A DNA stretch of 64,000 nucleotides, from contig NC_088790.1 of assembly GCF_949628265.1 (NCBI RefSeq), positions 6,700,545 to 6,764,544 on the forward strand, given 5' to 3'. A program made the position numbers and the translations under genes. Below are positions 40,934 to 51,136 of the stretch, piece after piece. Each line of letters starts with the position of its first letter. Positions within the stretch are counted from its first letter, which is position 1. The notes beneath the pieces were generated by a model. It saw only the letters and a program-made list of their open reading frames with translations, was not told where the DNA came from and made no database searches. The DNA is from Cloeon dipterum (taxonomy: Eukaryota; Arthropoda; Insecta; Ephemeroptera; Baetidae).

Positions 40934-42059
40934 ATGAGGGTCCTGATCGTTGTCCTTTGCTTTGCGGCAGTCACTCAGGTAAGTTTTATTATCATTTGAT
41001 ACGTTTGAAACTGATCTAATATCAATTGAATATATTTCGACCGACTCTTGCAGGCCACTTCATGGGCCAACTTGAGGCCCCTGCACCGCGTTATGCATGT
41101 CAAGCGAGGTGTTCCTCAATACGATAGGCGCATTATTGGAGGCGAGAATGCTGTTGAGGGGCAGTTCAAATACCAGGTCGCAATTCAGATCGAAGGCTCT
41201 GGATTCTGCGGTGGATCTCTGATTTACGAAAATTACGTTCTCACTGCTGGCCACTGCGTTAAAGGGTATGCCACTCAACTACCATTCGAGAGTATTTAAT
41301 CTTGGAAACTCTTATAACTTAATTGCACAATATGCAGCGCAAATCTTTGGACTGTCACTGGAGGAGCACTCAATTTTTTAAACCTGAACGAACCTGGCCG
41401 CGTCACCGTCGGCACTCAAAACGCCACTCTCCATGAAAACTACAACGGACTTGTGATTAACAATGATATCGCCGTCATCAGATTGCCGGCAGGATTCACT
41501 GGACCCAGTTAGTCCCACAGAAAGACTAATAAGACATTTTAACTAACATGTTACTGTAGACATTGCCCCTGTCCGCCTCCCGTCTGCCTCAACCGCCAGT
41601 GATGATTTGGTTGGCCAGACCGCACGTGTTTCTGGCTGGGGAAAATCCTCTGACGGTGAGAATATTCCCTACTATGAAAAATCTGATTTAATTTTAACTT
41701 AATGCTTTATTGCTATGGTCCTGAATTAACCATCAGCATCCATAACCATCAACCCTGACCTCAAATTTGTCGACCTGACGGTCATCACCAACGAAGAATG
41801 TGAAACCTACTACGGATCATTGGTCATCAACGCAAACAAGCTCTGCGTTGGAACCAATGGAGGCATCGTTTCCACATGCAATGGAGACTCTGGCGGACCC
41901 CTTGTCATCACTGAAAGCGATGGCGAGCCCACAGAGGTCGGCATTGTGTCCTTCGGCTCCTCCCTTGGCTGCGAGTCAGGCTATCCCGCTGCCTTCACCA
42001 GAGTCGCCAATTACATTGATTGGATAGCAACTAACACTGGATATCCTGTTAGGCCCTAA
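40934..42059 (+). CDS. Secreted trypsin-fold serine protease (S1A), chymotrypsin/brachyurin-like
   Basis: Secreted S1A endopeptidase of 281 residues in five exons: 40934-40978, 41054-41265, 41338-41507, 41560-41655, 41737-42059. The signal peptide (MRVLIVVLCFAAVTQA) is followed by a short propeptide; activation cleavage is expected at R/IIGGENA. The catalytic triad is complete: His in TAGHC, Asp in NNDIAVIRL, Ser in CNGDSGGPL. At chymotrypsin position 189 (six before the catalytic Ser) there is Ser and not Asp, which argues for chymotrypsin-like or mixed specificity and against trypsin; the 226 position appears to be Ala. Disulphide cysteines at FCGGS, AGHC, the LCVG/TCNGD pair and GCESG are present. 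The single short propeptide, strong TATA box and lack of extra domains suit a digestive enzyme. Confidence 0.93.
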
Positions 42060-43092
42060 ATAAGATTATTCCAAATTCAAATAATCATTACTATAGCATT
42101 TGATTGGAACTTAACAACTTTGTTTTAATTACTCAAACAACGACTATATGTTTAGGGCTTAGATTTCAGTCATTTGAATCTATAAAATCACGCTCTTCAA
42201 CACAAAACTGCTTGATGCAAATCGATTTAAGTCTCTAAGTGATCTTCAATAAACGTTTTAGCTACAAAAAGTTTAAATGTAAAAAATCTATGGACCAATT
42301 AATGAGGCTATTGAACATAGTATGATATTGATAGGAAATTCTTATCAAAGACCAAAAACATGCAGCCATTTGATCAAATCAGCAATATTTGATTAGCACT
42401 TAGACAGATGAGGTGTTAAAGATTAAGGTTAACAATATTTTAGTTTCTTGACATTTTTTATGTTATCAGAGTTTATGGACTATTCAGTTGCTTAAGATCT
42501 TGTTTTGATTTCAAAGAATAGAGTGAGCACAAGAGAGAATCGATATAATTTTACACTATAGACACAATCTCAATTTGCAAGTAAGTCCTTCAAAGAGCAA
42601 TTCCATTGGCCAGGCTATAAGGCCTCTACTCTAAGTTCAGCCTGAGCGGGGAAAAATTTGAATGCCGTTTGTAAAAATTAGAGAGTATACCGTGAAAAGC
42701 TGGAACTGATCGTCTATTAATACAGCAAAGGAAGTTTGTTAGATTTCATTCATCTTCATTTGTGTAACTATTCTAAAAAGTCTGGAATTTCTATTTTCCT
42801 CCAAAAACACAATCCTTAGCAATCCTAATGTTTTGCGAACATTAGGTGATCAGGAAATCGTTGCATTGAAACCTAAGGAGTTTAATAATGCAATAACCGA
42901 TTTTATTCCCCTATAACTTACATTAACACAGCTTTGATTCAAGCGATCACTGATTGATATTTTTTATCTTAGATCTTCAGCTTGGAAGTTGATGTCAGAG
43001 TCTTAACAAAGAGTACTAAGTATAGGAACTGAAAAAGTTAACTCACAGAGAGATGATGAAATTACAAATGTGAACTAGAAACCAGAAGTCTG
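42060..43092. other. Intergenic region between protease and BRAP
   Basis: No gene seen. A perfect hairpin stands at 42824-42846 (9-bp arms CCTAATGTT / AACATTAGG around TTGCG). The rest is AT-rich. Confidence 0.5.
42248..42253 (+). terminator. Poly(A) signal of the serine protease
   Basis: AATAAA, 189 bp after the stop codon, is the first canonical hexamer downstream of the gene. Confidence 0.5.
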
Positions 43093-46000
43093 TTAGCGAT
43101 GTTTCTTTTTCCTGTTTTTTGATGCAGAAGAACTTGTACTAGGCGTAGGCGGCATCACAATTTGTCCCTCAGTGATTTCGTCTTTCAGTTCAGACTGGGA
43201 AATCTGATTCTTGGCCTCAAAGAAAAACATGACATCTCGCAGCTGCTCCCGTACATCAGCCAGTTCCTAGTAAAAATGACAATGTAAATAGATTGTTAAC
43301 TTTGACAAAGACAGTGACATACCTTTTCTTTCTCACTTTGGTAGCTGTTAAACTTTTTCTCTAGGTCCCCAAATTTCTGCTCCCAGGCACTTTGATTTTG
43401 CTGCATGCTTTGGCTCATGCTAACCTCCTGCTGCAATTCGCTTTTTGCACTAGACAATTTAGTGTTCAGCGTTTGGATCTATAGCACGAAACCAAACATT
43501 AAAATACCACAATTATTGCTTAAAGAATCCAATCACCTTCTTCTCTTGAGCAGTTTTTTCCTTCTTTAAAATATCCACCTGCTTTCTTAGAGTGCGATTA
43601 TCCTCAGAGAGCTTATCAACCTTCTCCTTAAGTTCTTCTCTCTAAGAATACAATCATTGTCAAAGTGCAAATAACAATATTGTATGATTTTACGTCATTG
43701 TGGACCTCCTGCTGCATCCTGACTAGCCTATCTTCAAAGTAGAGTCGTTGAGATTCTAGCTGGCTTGTAAGCAAATACGTGAACTCCAACTGAAGCGAGT
43801 CAGCCTTTTCATCTCCACCCTAAAAATGGCAAAATAAAATCAAAACAAAAACACAATAGTCGATTTTACCCCAGGTTTTTCAGGCGAGCGTCCTTGCTGG
43901 TCAGCGCCGACGGCGACCATTTTCCCATCTTCTTTGTTCTGAAGCAGGCGGTGCACAAAGTTGTCGCCTACGTAGTCCCACACTCTGTTGCTTCCCAACT
44001 GCATTGAGTAGCAATGCTGAGTCTCCAAGAAGTGTCTGTAAAACACAGCCATGTAATTATGTGCACTTATATTAGGAGAACAATCTGTTAAAATCGGGGC
44101 GCCTGACAAAGAGCAATGCGTGCAAGTATTAAATGATAGTGGAGACAAAGGATCAGCTCAAAAAATAAGTAATCAAATAACCAGGAAAAAGTCGTGTGCG
44201 GTTACTATTGTATGTTTATTGCTTTTAAATGAATAATACTTGGTTTCAATATTAACTTATTGCACTTTTCATGAAATAGTGCGCGATTTTAACGCTGAAA
44301 ATAGTCAAGCGTAAAAAATTAATCTAATTCTATTTTGAGATTGCATTTAACCTTGAGCAGCAAATTTTAAAAAATGAAAATAATTGAAATGGTTTGGCTT
44401 TTTAGTGAATTAAATCAAGCACTGTGTGATGCTATTTTTTGCAAAACTAGGTGATGGTATAGTTTTGATTTAGAAGACAGTAATTCTATCATAAAAAAGA
44501 AAAAAAAGTTCAAAAAATTAAACGCAAATATCGTTTTGCTTACTGTGAAGCGTGACCCTGAACATATCGCCCACAGCCAACATGTCCACATATTAGACAA
44601 ATCCACAGCGAATCTGCTGATTGGCACTCAAAACACTTGTTGTCCACCGCTTCTGGGGTCTGCACGTAGCGACAAACAGGGCATCTGAAATTTCAGGGGC
44701 AAGTTGTAATTTTATTTTCAAACATAACTTAAAAGTTAAGTAATGAGGGTTATTTTGCGCTAAAGAAACATAAAAGTTGTTAACTAGATCATAACATTAA
44801 AAATCAATACAACAAATAGGCACTACATGATAATTTCTAATTTTTGAAAAGGCAAAACCAATGGGTCTTAAGGCAAAACTGATTGTGAGACTATAATGGT
44901 TGCAACGAGGGAATTTTAATGTAAAGACCAAAATTTACAATGACAAGTGCCATTTATGATTGATGAAAAACACATTTGGAGTTCCCAAATCTGAGGGGAC
45001 GGACAATTGATGTATGTGCAATGAAACGCAGCCATATAGGGACTTTAAATGGAACCCATTAGCTTAAGATTTGGTATCAGTGTCAGGTTATAAGGCATTA
45101 GAAATATGCTTACGTTGCATCGACCCACTTTGCGAGACAGTTGGAATGAAAAGAATGGTTGCACAAAATGGTCAGGATCCCATCAACTGATTCATCCATT
45201 CTCTCAAGACAAACAGGACATGTGGGTAGTTCTGTGTGTCCTGGTGGAGGCTCAACGCAGTTCCCCTCTCGAACAACCTCAACTCCAGACACATAAGCCA
45301 CGTTGCACAGCTCGTCATCAGACAATGAACTGTAAGGAGCACCATGGAAGGTGTGGTAGAACTCGTCCGCAGCGACCTGGCGATGAGAGGTAAATATTAT
45401 ACTGTGGAGATTCTCCCCACTACTTGGTACTTCCAAATGTTTCTCAAGCAAGTTCCAGAATCTTAAATTCAAGGATATTCTATTGCGATTTAACCTTTCC
45501 AAATCAACTTCAACTGAATTATTTATTTTAATTATTATTTGTCACTTAGTAAAAGGAAAATAATTTTTTTATAATTATTTGATGTAATAATTTACATATA
45601 TTCTGACAATAAAGTTTAGCCCAATTTCATAATAGTAAACAGCAAAAATTATAAATATTATTGAAATAAACTCCAAATAGCAAAAGAACGTTCCAACCCC
45701 AGATTTCAAGACCCCATGTTGATTTTGTGAAGTTAAAAAGTAGTTGGGTTACTTGTAGTGTTTGACACCTACTCCTACAATACTATTGCTCTGAGTAATA
45801 AAAGCAAACCTGGGATCTAAACTCGATGAGAGCCATGTAGTGGTTGAGAGAAGCTGATGTGTCCTCAGGTTTGATAATTCTTAAGTGCTTCATGTCCTCG
45901 TGACATGCAGCAGTGAATGCGAGTAGATCTTGGCAGCTAAGAGAGGATGGAACAGCCAGCAGACACACCTGCTCAGAACGCTGAGCTTCACCCTCCAATG

Positions 46001-46439
46001 ATGTCAGTTCACTGCAAGGAAAATAACTGGCATAAAAATTTGCTGAACTATAAGTTGCAAATTTTACTTTTCTTTGTACAGATGCAAAATTCCCTTAGTT
46101 ACTTCCACAAATGGATTTCCAGACACAAAAGATACAAGTTCAGAGGCTCCTGTCTTGCTTGATGAAGCAACAGTTTCAGCAACTGAAGAGCCATCACAAA
46201 TTGATTCTAAAAGATGGGTATAAAATGTACATGTAATCATTGCGCGTCAATATCATCAAACCTGCAGGCTGAGGGGTCTGTTCTTTGCTACTGCAAGGTG
46301 AATTTTTCAAAGGCGTGGATGAGGCTGCTGGTCCCAGAACAGTCTCCACCCGGATTGACCTCATTTCTCTTTGACCCTTTTGCTTCTTCGAGTCTCCACC
46401 TTTCAGCTGCTTTTCTTTAGAGGCACCACGACTGGCCAT
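43093..46439 (-). CDS. BRAP: BRCA1-associated protein (BRAP/IMP), RING and UBP-zinc-finger E3 ligase
   Basis: Cytoplasmic E3 ubiquitin ligase that in animals dampens Ras/MAPK scaffolding and binds nuclear localisation signals. Exons: 46439-46262, 46206-46068, 46011-45810, 45376-45114, 44684-44544, 44035-43870, 43819-43694, 43641-43537, 43478-43323, 43266-43093; 549 residues against 592 in human. In order: a disordered basic/Ser N-terminus, a BRAP2 RNA-binding-like domain (FVSGNPFVEVTKGILHLYK onward), a RING (CPVCLERMDE with CNHSFHSNCL and CPVCR), a UBP zinc finger (CFECQSADSLWICLICGHVGCGRY to HCYSMQL and VWDYVGDNFVHRL), then a coiled coil (LTSQLESQRLYFE onward) and a basic tail NRKKKHR. The start MASRG is preferred over an upstream in-frame ATG because the bases between resemble a splice acceptor region. 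Confidence 0.95.
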
Positions 46440-47606
46440 TTTACTATGTTGGTATTTGGGGGCTGGAATCGAAAAAGAAATCATTAGCAAAGAAATTATA
46501 TTGACTTCAAACTTGATTTGAGGGTTAGATTACTTTGCAAGCATCTCTTAAATTGACGTTAATTGTCACATGATCACATGATTCATGAACTTTCTGTGTT
46601 CAAATTAAGAAGCAGTTATAGTAGGATGCAATCTAAAATTGAGCAGAAGAAAAGACCTGAGTAGGAGAGATGGTCTAGAAGAGGATACTCGTCGCCGATC
46701 TCAAGGCGAAACAGGCAAAGCGAAACTCCATAAGACATCACATAGGCCAAGAGACGGATTCGCACTTAGCAGAACTCAATTTCTAGCCAATGTTAGAGGT
46801 TAAAAAACAAGACTAATGGCAGATCTTTCGTTGAACTTAGATGCCACAGTCGAAATTCGAAAACGCAATCAATCGCAATTTTTATCACAGCCCGTCAAGT
46901 TCCCGATGTTTTGTGTTGTTGTGGTCCTGTTGTAGCCAGTTGTAGCCCACTGCGCAGTGACCAAGCGCAGACATCTGGAATTTGGAGCTGGTACGGAGAG
47001 TGGCGATCGTAGCGGTATGCAGAGAAACCATAATCGTCAAGGTTTTACTTGGCGCGCTCAGGTTAGCACTCGTTCAATTTTGTGCTGTTGCTGTGCATTG
47101 AGCAGTGCAAGTGCATGCTCATGCTCTCGCACTGTTATACTGTTGCTATCGGTTGCTGATGCGTTTTGTGCTGAGAATTGCATTGCATTGCACAGTCCGG
47201 CGTCCGGCCTGATCACAGTGCTCAAAAAATATTTTATTGACGAACAGTTATTCACGTTGATACTAATGTATGTAATGTAATCTTAATCGAAGATAATTTT
47301 GGCAAGCTTGTCAAGCATGATAGTATGGTAGAATACTCACGTTGTCAGTGTTGTATGTTTTTTAATTTTAGATATTATGTATGTATGTGTATGATAACAT
47401 TTATGATAATATCGTTTAGTGCGTGAATGAGATTTGTCTTTTTGTATTATTAGGATATATACATATGTATCAATCAGCAATTACATATTGTTGCAACTTT
47501 AGATCAATAACATTACAGATGATTTGTACATATCCCCTAATTGTACATAAAGTATATTAAATTATATTTTATGTTTTACGTTTGCAGTTGCTTGCAGCGT
47601 TTAGAA
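46440..47606. other. Head-to-head interval between BRAP and the unknown acidic gene
   Basis: 1.17 kb between opposite start codons. 46640-47230 is GC-richer and probably holds both promoters and an untranslated first exon of the plus gene; an acceptor TTTGCAG (47587) and another AG (47597) stand directly before its ATG. The open frame at 46957-47280 has no support. Confidence 0.5.
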
Positions 47607-49137
47607 ATGTGCGACCGTTTTACATCTTTGCGACCCAGGAGACATTCCTTTGACGACTTCATATCTGTGGAAGAATTAAATGCTGGTGGTATCACGCTGC
47701 GGAAATGCAAATCACTGTGGTAAGTAAAGAGCTAAATGATTTTTGTCAACATTAAATGCAATTTCTCAATTTGAGGCCTTAATTAATTCATTAATTTGCT
47801 GCTGTTTAGTGATTAAAATTCAACATTTATATATAATAACATTTTTTCAGTGGTGATAAAGTGGAAACTGAATCTAGTCAATCAAGTGAAGGAGAATGGA
47901 GCGATGATGATTCAACTGACTCCGTCAAGTTTGAAATTAGCGCTGATTGTTTGAAACCAGAGCAAAGACGATTCACTGCCCAATTGAAGGACCAGCAGCT
48001 GGTGAAACCTGTCAAGCAAGAGGCGTATGAGAAGCGCGGAACTGCTCCGGATGATCTTAGTTCGTTCCGTGAACATCACAAGTGGGTGCCGCCGAGACAC
48101 TTGGACAGCTTGCTACCGAGCCACGTCTATGTAAGCCCTGTTCATACCGCTTAGAGCTGTACTTTCTGTTTTCAATATATCTGTTTTTTCAGGCAATACC
48201 CACTCCAAATTATGTCTGGAAAATGCGCCGAAAGAAATTAACAAAAAAGAAGCATTACGATCAAAAGCGTTTTGAGGTTTTGGAGATCGCGTCTGACATT
48301 GACACAGATGATGATAAGTTTGAAGAGGATACGGAGAAAGGCCTTGACGCGTTGCCTGCTCGCCCAACGGTTCGAGAGACGAATATTTCAAGAGTTGAGT
48401 GGTTAAAATCGAAATTGACTCCATTGAGAAATCGCGCGTGCAGTAGTGATGAATATTCGGACACGTCTGACCCAGAGTCTGAAGCGCCAAGCAGTCGGAG
48501 CAACATGAAAACTGCTTGTAACAGCTCTGACGATGACTTTTGTCATGTTGACCGAGATAGTGATTACGAATACTCTCATTTGTGGGGAGAATCTAACTCT
48601 GATGACGACTCCAACTTAGATTATGGGCCTAAGGATGTTGACTTCTTTGGCACTGAATACCTTTCGAATTCCCCAAAGCAGTCGAGAAATGTAGTTGCAA
48701 TGAAAAAGTGTTTCCAAGCCTATGATTCTCCTTCTCCAGAGCCATTTTTGCCTGAAACGCTATGTGAACCTGTGGTTGGACCCATCTGTGTGCACAAAGT
48801 AGGAGCCAGTGATTTACTGGCTCTTGAAATGATGGACTTTGGCCTTGATGCCCATTCAGATATGCCCAGGGTGTCAAATAATGCTCCTACTTTCAAGCTG
48901 GCAGAAGTGCCTGTTGACTTAAGATCTGAAAAGTTGGATATTGATGTAAATTCACTTCTTTCAAATGTTCATGCGGGGGCAGCTAACTGTGATCATGTTA
49001 AAATTTCTGAAACTTCGAATATTGCTGGGATTAAAAGACAATACCACGCTACAGGACCAGGCATTGAGGAATTTGACACTGTGTCAAAATTTGCTCGGTT
49101 GCATACACAAGATACTTCAAGTGGCGACGAATCCTAA
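47607..49137 (+). CDS. Unrecognised acidic, serine-rich, probably nuclear protein
   Basis: Three coding exons (47607-47719, 47851-48130, 48193-49137) give 445 residues with clean phase-2 and phase-0 junctions. I do not recognise the family. What can be seen: an N-terminal block LRPRRHSFDDFISVEELNAG, a run SSQSSEGEWSDDDSTDSV of casein-kinase-2 type, a likely conserved core PDDLSSFREHHKWVPPRHL then IPTPNYVWKMRRKKLTKKK, which is also a strong nuclear localisation signal, more acidic Ser/Asp clusters (for example SDTSDPESEAPSS), and a long low-complexity tail ending SSGDES. No signal peptide, membrane segment or zinc finger is present. It could be a chromatin- or transcription-related adaptor, but that is inference from composition. 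It shares a head-to-head promoter region with BRAP. Confidence 0.85.
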
Positions 49138-51136
49138 CTTTACTTATAATGTGAAATTTCCAATGGAAATTCTATAGATTTTAAACCACTTGAAATGCTG
49201 CGTGATTGAGCATGGAATTTATATAAATTATTTAAATCTTCCTACGATATTAGTCTAGTTTAATGTAAATAAAATCATAAGCTGGCATTTCTGACAAACT
49301 TTATTCACTGGAGGAATAGCTGTAAGAGATGTTCACATATTGACAAAATAATTGGTAATATTATTTATTGTACAGGGGGTGCCATTGTCTAACAAGTCGA
49401 TTCATTTAGTTACTGTGCGAATAAAAACAAGAATTATTGTGATAATGGGAATCGATTAATGCTTACAATTAGCTAAAGCTGTAGTGGTTACTGTCAGTGG
49501 AAAATATAATGGAGTGCTGGTAGGAAAATTATTTAGAGCATTATTTCCTGAGGATTTCCTCCTCACTAACCCTGCATGCAGGGTTTGCAAAAACACGAAT
49601 TTTTCAGGAAAACCCACTATTGCAAATAACTTTTTGCGGGTTTTTCTGCAATTTTCCATAACACATGCATTCTTGTGGAAAGTAAAAAAATTCATGATGG
49701 ATGACCAAAAACAGGGATTTTTAATATCACCAAAATCAGTATTAGAGCCACTGGTTCCACCAAGAGGCTCAAATTTATACTCGACGTAATTTTCCGATAT
49801 TCCGGACTCTTTTGGAGCGAAAATTGACTACTTTCGGGCTAAATTCGGAAAAATGCGGAAAACCCCTAAACTGGTGGGTTTTTCCAGCCGGGTTTTTACG
49901 CAAAAAACCAGTGGTGCATATTTGCGCATTGCAAAATTGGCGAACCCTGCTTGCATGGGCAATGATATAACAAAAATTCACTATTCAATTAACCGCAAGA
50001 CATGACCAAAGGTGAATTCTCACTGAGAAAAATTTCACACTTCCAAAATCAAAGCATCCCTTAGGATTTGCTGTAAATTTTTAAGATTGTTGCTGCAAAG
50101 TTAGCATGCATTTCAAATGGTAAAGAATGTCTCCCTACTTGAAATCAGATTTTATTTCAAAACAAAAGAGTTCCCCGAAAAGTATCATACTGTTGAATAG
50201 ATCTTGACAAGAGGAATCTAAAGCTGCCAAGAAAATGTGGTAAAGCGCTGTAAATTCTGTGGAATGTTTGAATTTTTGCTGTGGCAAGGTCCTAAATTTT
50301 AGAGCAAATTGACTACCAATCAACTACTCACTGCATTTAAAAATTCAAATCATCTTCAGTTTTCGCGCTGTATAGAAACACTATAGAAGAAAAATTCATT
50401 TCTAAACATTTTCGCGCTAGCTGGAAATGGTTGGTGTTTTATGATTTATTTTGATGAAAAGGGTTGCTTGGAATTTCCTACACACGTAATTGCGAGTATT
50501 CCAATTTTAGTTTAATTTAATTGTAAGTTTGACTATCTCTGATAATGAAAGTCTTGATTCTTAGCGCTTACGACTTCCAACCCTAATTAAAGATAAAAAT
50601 TTAGTAGGTTATCTTATTATAAATAAAAGCTCATATCAGCAAGTAATTTGCAATTTTTATTAGCCGTAACTGCAAGAGCTTCAAAAATTTAAACATTATT
50701 TAGGTATTTTATTTCTTTAGGACAGACTAATACAGCTTCTGAGGCGAAAAATTAGGATTAAAAATGCTAAATTAAAATAAATGCCAAAATAATGTTTGGC
50801 GCTGTTGTAACTTTAGCACAACAAAATTATCACGATATATAATTGGATTTTAATACATAATATTTCAGTCACTAATGAGCTGTTGGGCGAACTGTAAATT
50901 AACTGTTAAATTTTGAGCTTTCAGCGTCTCCAAGAAGGGCCTCCAGCCCTGAAATAATCAGTCACAGGTTATTAATATAATATTATTAACCTGTTGCAAA
51001 CCAATTTACATGCAGTTGAAACTTAACCAACGTTAACATTTAATAATATAAAAAGTTATGAAGAAACAAACTGTGTAATATTTGTAGTTAAATGAAAAGC
51101 ACCAAAAATTATTTTGTGACTTATCGCATTGGTTCT
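49138..51136. other. Region between the acidic gene and ALIX
   Basis: AT-rich 3' flanks of two convergent genes, with a hAT-like MITE at 49579-49949. A possible small coding exon on the minus strand (50948-50865) follows a good acceptor and is treated as a finding, not as a called gene. Nothing else was seen. Confidence 0.5.
49579..49949. mobile_element. hAT-like MITE downstream of the acidic gene
   Basis: 371 bp, non-coding. Ends read inward CAGGGTTTGC and CAGGGTTCGC. Flanks CCTGCATG (49571-49578) and CTTGCATG (49950-49957) agree at 7 of 8, fitting the 8-bp target duplication of hAT transposons. Interior repeats of GGGTTTTT and GCAAAAA also pair between halves. Its TIR differs from that of the MITE at 28569, so it belongs to another family. 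Confidence 0.72.

Noticed and set aside
46957-47280. 107-residue plus-strand frame in the BRAP head-to-head interval
   Set aside because: No homology, biased Ser/Cys content from CT-rich promoter DNA, and no splice link to the gene downstream in phase.
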